From contig CALIIC010000004.1 of NCBI GenBank assembly GCA_938020445.1, positions 1-53,334 on the forward strand: 53,334 nt of DNA, read 5' to 3'. Of the stretch, positions 1 through 8,407 are shown piece by piece. Under the pieces are notes generated by a model, which was not told the origin of the DNA, searched no databases, and worked only from the letters and a program-made list of their open reading frames with translations. Made by a program: the position numbers and the translations under genes. This DNA is from an uncultured Flavobacteriaceae bacterium. Lineage in GTDB: Bacteria > Bacteroidota > Bacteroidia > Flavobacteriales > Flavobacteriaceae. Position 1 is the first letter of the stretch, and each line of letters begins with the position of its first letter.

Positions 1-1187
1 CCGCTGTTAAAAAGATTACTGGAATGGTGACGGACGAGTCCGGGGAACCGTTGCCAGGTGTAAATGTAGTGGTGAAGGGGACCCGGAACGGCACACAAAC
101 CGACTTTGATGGGTATTTCTCGATACAAACAAATGAAGGAAGTGAACTTTCCTTTTCATACATAGGATATCATGTAGATACAATCCCGATCTATTCATCG
201 GTGATGAATGTGCGAATGGAGGAAGACGTTAGTACATTAGACGAAGTGGTCGTTACCGCACAAGGTATAAGAAAAAAACATCACTCGTTAGGGTTTGCAG
301 TAAGTTCAGTTACAGCCGAATATTTAGATGGTAAAACTGCCGGGCTAAACGTTCGTGGTAGTTCATCTAGAAATTGGGAAACACCAAAGGCGACTCTGAA
401 ACCACCATTATACATTATCGACGGGGTACCCGTAGCTGATTTTGTAGCAGGTGATTTGGATGAAAATGAAATACAATCGATCGATGTTTTAAAAGGTAAA
501 GAAGCAACCGCGGTCTATGGAACCGATGGGCATCACGGTGTGGTGGTCATTACTACCAAAAAAAGCACCTTGAAGGAAGACGCAACCAACACCCGATTCG
601 TGATTAAAAAACCGTACAGTGTTGCCTCCGATAGCGATATAACCGCTATCGAAATCAATACCTTTACCCTAAAGGCCGCCTATGAATATTTTGCAGCCCC
701 TTTGGTAAACGAAAATGTGTTTTTGACCACTACTTTTAGTGATTGGGAACAATACCAATTGCTACCGGGCGAAGCAAGTGTTTACTTTAAAGGTGGGTAT
801 GCGGGCAAAACGACTATTGACCCCTACACCACACAAAAAGAAATGGTCATCTCTCTTGGGATAGACCCCAACATTACGGTAACTCGCAAACAAAACAAAA
901 ACTTTAAAAGCAAATCGTTTACTGGCAGCAATCGCATCTTGGACCGAACGTATGATTTAGAAGTAAAGAACAATAAGACCACTGCAATAGATCTAAAGTT
1001 GATGGACCGTATCCCCATCTCCCAAAACAAAGAAATCAAACTGGACGATATTGTCCTAAATGATGCGGACTATGAAAAAACAAAAGGGCTTTTAACCTGG
1101 AAACTGAAATTGAAGGCACAGGAAACCAGTAAAAAGCAATTCTCATTTCAGGTGAAGTATCCGAAATACAAACATATCTCCATATAA
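1..1187 (+). CDS. MuiA-like DUF4139 protein with inserted CarboxypepD_reg/TonB-plug module (5' truncated)
   Basis: The reading frame is open to the left window edge (codons from position 3 read AVKKITGMVTDESGE), so the start lies outside the window. The visible order is: a CarboxypepD_reg-like beta-sandwich (PLPGVNVVVKGT, then an FDGYFSI segment, about residues 8-75 of the visible part); a TonB-receptor plug-like segment (LDEVVVTAQG, PLYIIDGVPV, VYGTDGHHGVVVITTK, about residues 77-190); and a C-terminal beta-rich region whose pattern (ITAIEINTFTLK, AAPLVNENVFLTT, FSDWEQYQLLPGEASVYFKG, DRIPISQNKEIK, GLLTWKLKLK) I recognise as the C-terminal half of DUF4139, the mucoidy-inhibitor MuiA-like family. 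There is no beta-barrel after the plug, so this is not a TonB receptor. Cell location is probably the envelope. Function is unknown; related flavobacterial proteins also carry such an insertion. The alternative reading, a truncated SusC-like protein, is disfavoured by the DUF4139 C-terminus and the clean stop. Confidence 0.75.
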   Translation, partial: AVKKITGMVTDESGEPLPGVNVVVKGTRNGTQTDFDGYFSIQTNEGSELSFSYIGYHVDTIPIYSSVMNVRMEEDVSTLDEVVVTAQGIRKKHHSLGFAVSSVTAEYLDGKTAGLNVRGSSSRNWETPKATLKPPLYIIDGVPVADFVAGDLDENEIQSIDVLKGKEATAVYGTDGHHGVVVITTKKSTLKEDATNTRFVIKKPYSVASDSDITAIEINTFTLKAAYEYFAAPLVNENVFLTTTFSDWEQYQLLPGEASVYFKGGYAGKTTIDPYTTQKEMVISLGIDPNITVTRKQNKNFKSKSFTGSNRILDRTYDLEVKNNKTTAIDLKLMDRIPISQNKEIKLDDIVLNDADYEKTKGLLTWKLKLKAQETSKKQFSFQVKYPKYKHISI

Positions 1188-1197
1188 TTGCTATTGG

Positions 1198-1241
1198 CGG
1201 TCTTACTTCTAATAAAACCTAAGGAGCAAGGCCGTTTTTTT
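1198..1241 (+). terminator. Possible intrinsic terminator after the DUF4139 gene
   Basis: CGGTCTT (1198-1204) can pair with AAGGCCG (1228-1234) with one G-U pair, and a run of seven T follows at 1235-1241. The loop of 23 nt is long, so this is only a candidate. Confidence 0.4.
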
Positions 1242-1451
1242 AAAGCAATTTGACACTTTTGTCTCAATAAATGACATCATGTGGTTATATATTTATTTTT
1301 TTTAGAAAAAATAAATCCAAATCAACTTTTTTGATGGTACTAACGCCCTATTTGGAACAGAATTTGCAGTCTTAAAGTTAGCCCCATTCCTACAGTTTCA
1401 ACCAAAAAATTCTGTAAAGCATTCGTGCAACAGAAAAAAACCGCACAGTAA

Positions 1452-1760
1452 ATGAAGACCATCAAGAATTTGGAACGGCTGCAACAATTGCACATACTGA
1501 TAAAAGCAGGAGGAACGGGCAGCCCGCTTGAAATATCCAAACGATTATCGATTAGTGAACGTATGGTTTATACGCTGGTCGATCAACTAAAAAGCTTGGA
1601 TGCAGCGATTTGCTATAACCGCACAACCAGAAGCTACCATTACCGCGAACCTTTTCAATTGCATATTAGTATTTCCGTTTCCATTACCAGTAAGAATACC
1701 ATTACCAAGTTATACGAGGGGAGTTACTTCGAAAAAGCTTGGAAAAAAGAGCCTAATTGA
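1452..1760 (+). CDS. Small winged-helix/HTH domain protein
   Basis: A 102-residue protein. Residues 1-60 form a typical HTH_11/DeoR-like winged helix: two amphipathic helices (IKNLERLQQLHILIKAGGTGSPLEISKRL) followed by a recognition helix (SISERMVYTLVDQLKSL), then a beta wing (AAICYNRTTRSYHYRE). The C-terminal 35 residues show no known domain and could be a short effector or oligomerisation tail. There is no WYL or sensor domain. It stands alone on the plus strand between the DUF4139 gene and a convergent hydrolase, with about 260 bases upstream containing an A/T-rich promoter-like stretch. It is probably a small DNA-binding regulator; the target is unknown. Confidence 0.7.
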   Translation: MKTIKNLERLQQLHILIKAGGTGSPLEISKRLSISERMVYTLVDQLKSLDAAICYNRTTRSYHYREPFQLHISISVSITSKNTITKLYEGSYFEKAWKKEPN

Positions 1761-1810
1761 GCTGTTTTATCCTCTATCACTATTTTTTCGTGGAAAAGCA
1801 AGTACAATGT

Positions 1811-2614
1811 TTAGTTGAAAATAGTATCCAAAGCACGAAAAAAGGGTGTTTCAAAGGTTAAAAGATCATTATGATTCCCCCCTTCTATAGAATAGAACTC
1901 TTTTTCCTTTGCATTAGAAAGTTCAAACAGGCGTTGCCCATGTTCGAAAGGGATCAAATCATCCTCAGTGCCATGAATTAGATATGTGGGCGTTTGAATA
2001 ATGGGGATGTTTTGCACATTTTGAAATCGAAATTTCAACAACCATTTTGCAGGAAGAAACGGGTACGACGTATTGGCAACTTCCAATAAACTAGTGGGTG
2101 TCGACTCAAGTACCAGTTGCTTCGGGTTGTTTGCTTTTGCAATATGGGTTGCAAAGAACCCTCCCAAAGACCGACCATATACCGTAATGATATCTTCTTT
2201 AAAGAGTGTTTTACAATACTCGTAAAACAAATAACCGTCGTTTAGCATGAGCTCTTGTCTTCTTTTTCCTGTGCTCTTACCGTATCCTCGATAATCCCAA
2301 ACGACCACATCATATGAATAGCGATTGGTTAGGTCCTGCCCCCACCGGCCCCAAGAATCCAATTCTCCGGCATTCCCATGACAATACAAGATGACTCCTC
2401 TAGGGTTTTCAGCTTTAAAATGAAGGCCGTTCAATACAGCTCCATCGGCTGCCGTTAAAAAAAGTTCCTCAAAATCCCCTGAGAACTGGTACTCATAGGT
2501 TGGCGGAAGGGTGCTGCTGTAGAAAATCAATTTTTCCTGAAAAAAATAGAACATGAGGATTACAAATAGAATTAGCGATAATAAAACTTTTAAAAACCGC
2601 TTTGCTTTTTTCAT
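1811..2614 (-). CDS. Membrane-anchored alpha/beta hydrolase (serine aminopeptidase S33/BEM46-like)
   Basis: 267 aa. An N-terminal hydrophobic helix (about residues 8-25) looks like an uncleaved anchor. The alpha/beta-hydrolase core follows: an oxyanion-region HGNAGE (79-84), DYRGYGKSTG (107-116), the nucleophile elbow GRSLGG with Ser149, an acid in HGTEDDLIP (Asp218 or Asp219) and His248 in GGNHND. This is a complete catalytic triad, typical of the BEM46/YqkD-like group of esterases. It starts 26 bases downstream of the DUF1704 gene on the same strand, so it is probably the last gene of the operon running from 7059 leftward. The substrate cannot be predicted. Confidence 0.85.
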   Translation of the reverse strand: MKKAKRFLKVLLSLILFVILMFYFFQEKLIFYSSTLPPTYEYQFSGDFEELFLTAADGAVLNGLHFKAENPRGVILYCHGNAGELDSWGRWGQDLTNRYSYDVVVWDYRGYGKSTGKRRQELMLNDGYLFYEYCKTLFKEDIITVYGRSLGGFFATHIAKANNPKQLVLESTPTSLLEVANTSYPFLPAKWLLKFRFQNVQNIPIIQTPTYLIHGTEDDLIPFEHGQRLFELSNAKEKEFYSIEGGNHNDLLTFETPFFRALDTIFN

Positions 2615-2640
2615 AGATCACAGTTTTAATAGCTATGTAA

Positions 2641-3813
2641 TTACTTCAAATTATTCAATATAAAATCTAAGGTCTTATTGGTGTTGCAATTCTTTTGGTA
2701 CGCTAGGTTATGATGGGTGATTTTTTCCGCCAAGCCCATACCATAGAGTACTTTGATCGCTTCTTCATAGGCAAGGGCCACTTTACCTGTCAACAAATTA
2801 TCCATCGAAGTCTCGGCCTGGTATCGTTTATACACTTTGCGAAGGCCGCTCAAATAAAGTCGGTCTTTGGTGAAACCACCTCCTCTATGGGCCCGCAAGG
2901 TAATCGAGAAAGCGTCATGACGATTGAGTTTATACTGACTGTGTATCAAATCAAATGTATCGGAAAAGCTATAACCTTTAATTAAACTGTCAGATGCCAA
3001 AACTCTGTATGACAACTCTTTGAGCCTTTTTAATGTTAGAGCACCGCTCATGTATTCACTGAATACCGCCAGTCCTTCTTGGGTCTCCACATTTTTAGGA
3101 AAACCGTTGGAAAAAATCTTTAGCGGCTGCAACATACCATTATAGGTCGTGACCAAGTGCACCCCAATTTCATGATGCGCCAAGGTAAGTAATTGGTTCT
3201 TGCTGAACTTTGTATTCTTCTTGACCAATAGGGTTTGAGAAACATTGCTCACCATGGCGTCTGCTGCCATATGGGTAGAAAACTTCACGTTCAACGGAAA
3301 ATCATACTGTTTCGAGAAATCGTCAAAATAAGCCTTCGCATCTTGGGCACTGAAAACCTTCTCCATATCATGTGAATTAGGTTCATCGGGATAATGCAAT
3401 ATAAATTGGGCGTTTTGAACATCCTTCTCTGTTGGAGTCCCATATACGCGCAAGGAGTTGTAATAAAACTTCTTCCCCTCCCCGATGGTCTCAATGCATT
3501 GCACCATATTGGAATAGTAGTAAATAATATCTTGATACAACTTGCGAATAGCAGCATCTTCAATACGCTCTAGACGCTGCGAGAAGAACAAGCGGTGTAG
3601 CTTATAAGGATCAAATTTCAACTTAGGGTATCTAAAAACCGGATTCTCAGTATACTTAGAAGCGAAAAAACGTTGCTTTGCCGTTTCCGTGTTTAAGGGG
3701 TTTACATAGCCCAATAATTCAATCTTCTTGACCAATCGGTTAAGATTATGGTCTATTTCGAATAAATCGGCATAGGTATTCTGTAAAGCGGACCGTTCCT
3801 TTTCTCGAATCAT
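2641..3813 (-). CDS. DUF1704 'flavohemoglobin expression-modulating QEGLA motif' zincin peptidase
   Basis: 390 aa, full length for the DUF1704 family. The zinc site is intact: HEIGVH at 214-219 (HExxxH) and the name-giving QEGLA at 245-249, whose Glu246 is the likely third ligand. The C-terminal region contains YKLNRHDAFSITLRAHRGGG. Family knowledge: eukaryotic DUF1704 members (MATCAP) are metallocarboxypeptidases that remove the C-terminal tyrosine of tubulin; bacterial members are uncharacterised apart from the label given for effects on flavohemoglobin expression. The start ATG overlaps the stop of the preceding amidohydrolase-like gene by 4 bases, so the two are translationally coupled. 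It probably acts as a cytoplasmic carboxypeptidase on a product of the neighbouring ligase; that is inference. Confidence 0.9.
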   Translation of the reverse strand: MIREKERSALQNTYADLFEIDHNLNRLVKKIELLGYVNPLNTETAKQRFFASKYTENPVFRYPKLKFDPYKLHRLFFSQRLERIEDAAIRKLYQDIIYYYSNMVQCIETIGEGKKFYYNSLRVYGTPTEKDVQNAQFILHYPDEPNSHDMEKVFSAQDAKAYFDDFSKQYDFPLNVKFSTHMAADAMVSNVSQTLLVKKNTKFSKNQLLTLAHHEIGVHLVTTYNGMLQPLKIFSNGFPKNVETQEGLAVFSEYMSGALTLKRLKELSYRVLASDSLIKGYSFSDTFDLIHSQYKLNRHDAFSITLRAHRGGGFTKDRLYLSGLRKVYKRYQAETSMDNLLTGKVALAYEEAIKVLYGMGLAEKITHHNLAYQKNCNTNKTLDFILNNLK

Positions 3814-4634
3814 GCGGATTGTTGGAATTCTTTGACTTGCAAAGGTATCAATTCTTTTAGTTGCTTTTCTACCGCACGCACTACTTCGGGGTAAATAACT
3901 GCTGTGTATTCATCACAATACACCTTGGATATTTCCGTGGCCAGTACCAAAGTATTGGTAAAACCATTCCCTATGTGCTTTAAAAAATATCCATTTCCTT
4001 GAAAGGTGTCATTAATTTTCGAAACAGACTCGATACCGTTCGGCAACACCATTTCCCCCAATTTCTGACTCCAGGACTTGGCCAAATTACCAAAACGTTG
4101 GTTGTTGATATTTGCAGTTCCTAAATTCCAAACCGGTACTGGTCGGTCCCAGCGCTTCCAATTGTAACTGTGCATATCGAATACGATTGCCTTATCGTAT
4201 TTGGATTCTATTTGATGCACCAAAGCATCTACTACCTTATAAAAATTGCTATGTTTTTGAAGACTCTGACTTTTTTCAGATTCTGGGAGCGGATTTTTCC
4301 AAAGCTGTTTTCCCCAAGCATCGGTATAAATCGCAGTATCGGGCGCACGGTTTAGGTCATACTCGAATCGACTATCACATCCGGCAATGACAATGGGGTG
4401 TGAATGTACCATTTCTTTGGTACAAGGATCCTCCTCATACCAACGTTCATATTCAGTATGCAGACAGTTTTCCCAGAGCGATTTACGAAATTGATGCCCA
4501 TCGTGCACCGCGGCACAAATGTATGGGGCGTAAGACGCTACTTTTAGCGTAAAGGAGTAATCCTCTGAAACCGCTTCAAATGGAATCTCGGACTCAATAT
4601 TCGAAATGATATTTGCAATGGAAAGCCTATGCAT
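3810..4634 (-). CDS. N-formylglutamate amidohydrolase-like enzyme
   Basis: About 274 aa from the ATG at 4634. This start (MHRLSIANIISNIESEIPFE) is preferred because it overlaps the upstream stop by 8 bases in a coupled operon; an in-frame ATG at 4646 and a longer frame to 4712 are also open. Family signatures are a HDG motif (AAVHDGHQF), HSHPIVIAGCDSRFEYDLNR matching the R(F/Y)xxDLNR signature, and FDMHSYN with a likely metal-binding His. The FGase fold cleaves N-formyl or N-acyl amino acid amides with zinc. There are no histidine-degradation genes nearby, so the classical hut role is unlikely. The context (ATP-grasp ligase before, zincin carboxypeptidase after) suggests processing of an aminoacyl or peptide conjugate. 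Confidence 0.85.
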   Translation of the reverse strand: MHRLSIANIISNIESEIPFEAVSEDYSFTLKVASYAPYICAAVHDGHQFRKSLWENCLHTEYERWYEEDPCTKEMVHSHPIVIAGCDSRFEYDLNRAPDTAIYTDAWGKQLWKNPLPESEKSQSLQKHSNFYKVVDALVHQIESKYDKAIVFDMHSYNWKRWDRPVPVWNLGTANINNQRFGNLAKSWSQKLGEMVLPNGIESVSKINDTFQGNGYFLKHIGNGFTNTLVLATEISKVYCDEYTAVIYPEVVRAVEKQLKELIPLQVKEFQQSA

Positions 4635-5658
4635 TTTCAACCTCATCTCGAAGCCGTGTACGTCTCTGAAAGGCTTGCAATTTATCAAGGACCTTACTTT
4701 CCACAAAATCAATGACCTTGCATTGTAATTTGGTCTTATACACCTTATTCATATACGTAATGCCTCCGGGAGACATAACATTCACCTCTACCAGTTTGCC
4801 GCCGATGACGTCGATTCCCACGAACAAGAGTCCGTCCTTGACCAACTTAGGTCCTATTTGCTTACAAAGCGCTTTTTCCTCTTTGGTAAGACTGTGTTTT
4901 GCTACCGTTCCTCCTGCAGATACATTGCTGCGGTGGTCGTCAGAACCTGGCACTCTTTTCATAGCCCCAATGGGCTCCCCATTAAGTATGAGGATCCGAA
5001 TATCCCCTTGATCAGCACCTTCAATATATTCTTGAAGTATAACATAGTTAGAGCTTCCATCAGAGTTGGTTACATAAAAATCCAATAAAGATTTGATGCT
5101 GCTCATCGCTGATTTTTCAATGAGGATGACACCAGATCCTCCAAACCCGTTCAAAGGTTTTAGAATCATCTTATCCGACTTCGATTCGTTGATTTGTTTT
5201 ATTAGATAGTTTTTGTTTTTAGAAACATGGGTCGCGGGAATAATATTGCTGTGCGAATCCCCAAAAGCGGCCGTATACAGTTTGTTATTTGCTTCTCGAA
5301 GGCCTTGCAAGGAGTTCATAATAAAAACATCGTCTTTGACCGAATCGAGAAAGTTGAGCATTATTGGATCCAATGGTGGGTTTCCGCGCATAAAAATAAC
5401 ATCAAAACCGGCCAATGGCAGCATTTCTTCCCGTGGTGTGGCCTGTTTATAAAATGTTTTTAGATTGCTGGGCACCTTTTCCATTCTACCCAACACCGTG
5501 CAAAAGGCATTGGTGACACTATTTCGAATGGTAAGATTTGCCGGGGTGCACAACGCCACCCCATGTTTTCTTTTTACACATTCGTGAATCAACGCTAGAC
5601 TTGTATCATTTTCTGGATCTATTTCTTCCCAGGGATACATTAAAAAACAAATGTTCAT
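4627..5658 (-). CDS. GshB-like ATP-grasp ligase
   Basis: 343 aa. It has the full glutathione-synthetase-type ATP-grasp fold: pre-ATP-grasp domain (1-125, MNICFLMYPWEEI), nucleotide lysine and glycine loop (ILKPLNGFGGSG, about 165-177), QEYIEGADQGDIRILILNGE (about 209-228), the basic/glycine signature RSNVSAGG and the metal-ligand strand VGIDVIGGKLVEVNVMSPGG. These match E. coli GshB in order and spacing. No gshA is in the window and the two downstream partners are not glutathione genes, so the product may be another gamma-glutamyl or peptide-like bond rather than glutathione. It is the first gene of a tight three-gene unit (8-base and 4-base overlaps) with a symporter 75 bases upstream. Confidence 0.85.
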   Translation of the reverse strand: MNICFLMYPWEEIDPENDTSLALIHECVKRKHGVALCTPANLTIRNSVTNAFCTVLGRMEKVPSNLKTFYKQATPREEMLPLAGFDVIFMRGNPPLDPIMLNFLDSVKDDVFIMNSLQGLREANNKLYTAAFGDSHSNIIPATHVSKNKNYLIKQINESKSDKMILKPLNGFGGSGVILIEKSAMSSIKSLLDFYVTNSDGSSNYVILQEYIEGADQGDIRILILNGEPIGAMKRVPGSDDHRSNVSAGGTVAKHSLTKEEKALCKQIGPKLVKDGLLFVGIDVIGGKLVEVNVMSPGGITYMNKVYKTKLQCKVIDFVESKVLDKLQAFQRRTRLRDEVENA

Positions 5659-5733
5659 ACTTCCTTGGTTTGTTTAGGTGTATATTAGGTTCCTTCAGCG
5701 ATTCAAGAAGCCTGAATTCGCTTCTATACTGAA

Positions 5734-7059
5734 TTAGTTAACTTCCTCTAAATGATCATCCCATTCTTTCGGGTTGGGCTTTCCAAGTTTACCGACAGAT
5801 TTTGCAACGATCATGGAAACAGTCGCGTCCCCCGTAACATTTACTACGGTACGGCACATATCCAATGGTCTATCCACCGCAAAAATCAAAGCGAGGCCAA
5901 TAGCGAGCTTGTCTGCAGGAAAACCTATTGCCTCCAATACAATCACAAGCATTACCATACCAGCTCCCGGTACCGCGGCGGATCCTATAGAGGCCAATAA
6001 GGCGGTAAGAACAATCGTCAGTTGATCTCCCAAAGAAAGATCAAACCCCAAGGCCTGTGAAATAAATACTGCTGCTACCCCTTGGTACAAACTGGTCCCA
6101 TCCATATTAATTGTGGCACCTACTGGCAAAACAAAACTCGAAACTTCCTTATCTACCCCTATATGCTCTTCTACCCGCTCCATCGTAACCGGCAGTGTTG
6201 CCGCACTAGAACTTGTAGAGAAGGCAAGCAATTGAGCGGGACTCATTTGTTTCAAGAACCAAAAAGGGTTCTTTTTAGTATAAGTTGACACAATGATGCA
6301 ATAGAATACGATCATCAATGCCAATCCAAGAACAACCACACCTGCATACTTGAGCAATGCAACAAGCAAGTCTGGATCACTAGAGGATACCACAACATTC
6401 GCAAGCAGCGCAAAAACTGCTACTGGGGCCGTCAACATAATCAAGTCGACCATTTTGAGCACAATATCATTTAAAGAGTCGAAAAAACCTTTCATTGGTT
6501 TTGCCCTTTCCTCTCCGATCAAAAGCATTGATATCCCAAAAATGATAGTAAAAAAGATTACCTGGAGCATTAAACTATTGTCGGACAGGGCCGCGAAGGC
6601 ATTATCCGGTACCATGTCCTCCAAGAATTGTAAGGGACCACTATCTTTTTGACGGGAGGCCTCTTCTAACTTTGAGGTAACCCCACTATCGTTCGCATAG
6701 GTGTTCGTGAGTTTCGTAATCGTTTCTGACGAAATACCATCGCCAGGTTTCATAATATTCACTAAAATAAGCCCTATCGAAATTGCCATCACCGTAGTAC
6801 CTATATAGATGGCAATTGTTTTTAGTCCTATATTTCTGAATTTTGAAATATCCTTTAGGTCTGAGATACCTTTGATCAGGGAAGCAAGTATCAGCGGAAT
6901 CGCTATTAATTTCAATAATTTCACAAAGATGGTTCCAAGCGGCTTGATCCAATCAAGAACGAACTGCTTTCCCCACCCTATTTGTAACATTAGATATCCA
7001 AAGATCAGTCCGAAGACCATTCCAATAAGAATTTGCCAATGCAATTCCAGCTTTCGCAT
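5734..7059 (-). CDS. Acidic amino acid:cation symporter (DAACS/SLC1 family)
   Basis: 441 aa with the SLC1/GltPh fold. The HP1 serine motif STSSSAATLPVT is at 281-292, NMDGT at 318-322 in TM7, the HP2 region at about 355-372 and DMCRTVVNVTGD at 400-411 in TM8. Counting against GltPh, Asp400 and Arg403 align with D394 (amino-group ligand) and R397 (side-chain carboxylate ligand), so an acidic amino acid substrate (glutamate/aspartate) is predicted rather than a neutral amino acid or C4-dicarboxylate. It lies on the same strand and 75 bases ahead of the ATP-grasp gene and may supply its amino acid; this link is inference. Confidence 0.92.
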   Translation of the reverse strand: MRKLELHWQILIGMVFGLIFGYLMLQIGWGKQFVLDWIKPLGTIFVKLLKLIAIPLILASLIKGISDLKDISKFRNIGLKTIAIYIGTTVMAISIGLILVNIMKPGDGISSETITKLTNTYANDSGVTSKLEEASRQKDSGPLQFLEDMVPDNAFAALSDNSLMLQVIFFTIIFGISMLLIGEERAKPMKGFFDSLNDIVLKMVDLIMLTAPVAVFALLANVVVSSSDPDLLVALLKYAGVVVLGLALMIVFYCIIVSTYTKKNPFWFLKQMSPAQLLAFSTSSSAATLPVTMERVEEHIGVDKEVSSFVLPVGATINMDGTSLYQGVAAVFISQALGFDLSLGDQLTIVLTALLASIGSAAVPGAGMVMLVIVLEAIGFPADKLAIGLALIFAVDRPLDMCRTVVNVTGDATVSMIVAKSVGKLGKPNPKEWDDHLEEVN

Positions 7060-7173
7060 ATAGAGTCTGTTTAGATGGGTAAGATACTATTTTTGGACGG
7101 AAGAAGAAAAGACAAAAGATAAAAGACGTAAGACGGATTCACTGGAAGATCCAGTGCCGAAAACGGGAACTAT

Positions 7174-8241
7174 TTAGTCTTGTTTAATCGTCCGGTTTAG
7201 CAGTGTGTAATCTGCCAATACCAAAGCTGCCATGGCCTCAATAATGGGTACTGCTCTAGGTACTACGCAGGGATCGTGCCTGCCTTTTCCCTTGGTCTGT
7301 ACCATATTCCCTTCTTTGTCAATGGTTTCATACCCTTGAATGACGGTTGCTACGGGCTTAAAGGCAACACTGAAATAAATATCCATTCCATTGGAAATAC
7401 CTCCTTGCACTCCTCCGCTATAGTTGGTCTTTGTACTGCCATCTGAATTGAACTGATCGTTGTGGGCGCTGCCTTTCATTGCCACCCCTTCAAAGCCACT
7501 ACCATATTCAAAACCTTTCACCGCATTGATAGATAACATGGCCTTGCCCAATTCTGCATGAAGTTTATCAAAAACCGGTTCACCAAGGCCCACGGGAACA
7601 TTTTGAATAACACAACCAATAATACCGCCAATAGTATCCCCCTCTTTACGAATTTCTTTGATATACGCCTCCATCTGCTTGGCCGTTTCCGGATCGGGGC
7701 ATCGGACGGGGTTCGATTCTGTAAGTGAAAAATCCAATTCCTGATAGGGTTTTTCCATTTTCAAGGTTCCTACTTGGGTAACGAAGGCGTTGATAGTAAT
7801 ACCTTTTAAAAACTGTTTTGCAATAGCACCGGCCACCACCCTACTTGCCGTTTCCCGTGCAGAACTTCTTCCGCCGCCGCGGTAGTCGCGGAAACCATAC
7901 TTTTTATCATATACATAGTCGGCATGTGAGGGGCGATAGGAATCTTTTATATGTGAATAATCATGCGACTTCTGATTGGTGTTACGTATCGCAAAGCCAA
8001 TGGGAGTTCCGGTGGTCTTTCCTTCGAAAATTCCTGAAAAGAATTCTACGCTGTCCGGTTCTTTCCGTTGGGTGACAATTGCCGACTGCCCAGGTTTTCT
8101 ACGGTCCAACTCGTGTTGTACGGCATCCAAATCAAGTGCTATTCCAGAGGGGCATCCTTCCAAAACTCCACCTATGGCAACGCCATGCGACTCCCCGAAG
8201 GTCATTAATCTAAAAAGGTTCCCAAACGTATTGCCAGCCAT
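7174..8241 (-). CDS. aroC: Chorismate synthase
   Basis: 355 aa, full length. It converts 5-enolpyruvylshikimate-3-phosphate to chorismate using reduced FMN, the last common step of aromatic amino acid synthesis. Family signatures are visible: [20 protein letters not shown] at the N-terminus (signature 1), [19 protein letters not shown] (signature 2, about 125-143) and a late segment with [22 protein letters not shown] strong promoter lies upstream on the same strand (8301-8330), so it is probably transcribed independently and may read into the symporter gene 114 bases downstream. No other shikimate gene is close. Confidence 0.98.
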   Translation of the reverse strand: MAGNTFGNLFRLMTFGESHGVAIGGVLEGCPSGIALDLDAVQHELDRRKPGQSAIVTQRKEPDSVEFFSGIFEGKTTGTPIGFAIRNTNQKSHDYSHIKDSYRPSHADYVYDKKYGFRDYRGGGRSSARETASRVVAGAIAKQFLKGITINAFVTQVGTLKMEKPYQELDFSLTESNPVRCPDPETAKQMEAYIKEIRKEGDTIGGIIGCVIQNVPVGLGEPVFDKLHAELGKAMLSINAVKGFEYGSGFEGVAMKGSAHNDQFNSDGSTKTNYSGGVQGGISNGMDIYFSVAFKPVATVIQGYETIDKEGNMVQTKGKGRHDPCVVPRAVPIIEAMAALVLADYTLLNRTIKQD

Positions 8242-8300
8242 ATTACTTTTAATAAAAATTGATGTTTGTTAGAGTACTCGCTAAGCACTAATGAAGCCAA

Positions 8301-8330
8301 CAAAGGTAAATGTTAAAAGCATCCCGTCAA
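8301..8330 (-). promoter_or_regulatory. Bacteroidota-type promoter for chorismate synthase
   Basis: On the minus strand, TTG (8328-8330) and TACCTTTG (8301-8308) are separated by exactly 19 bases, a perfect match to the flavobacterial TTG-N19-TAnnTTTG consensus. The predicted transcript start near 8294 leaves a leader of about 50 bases before the ATG at 8241. Confidence 0.7.
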
Positions 8331-8407
8331 AATGGGATCACAGGGAATGTTTTCTTTACAATGGCAATGCACTCGTAAACATTTATTAACCGAATGACCA
8401 TAGAATA

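Noticed and set aside
7140..7156. CACTGG-AAGAT-CCAGTG hairpin after chorismate synthase
   Set aside because: The stem is only six bases and no T run follows on the minus strand, so it is not called a terminator.
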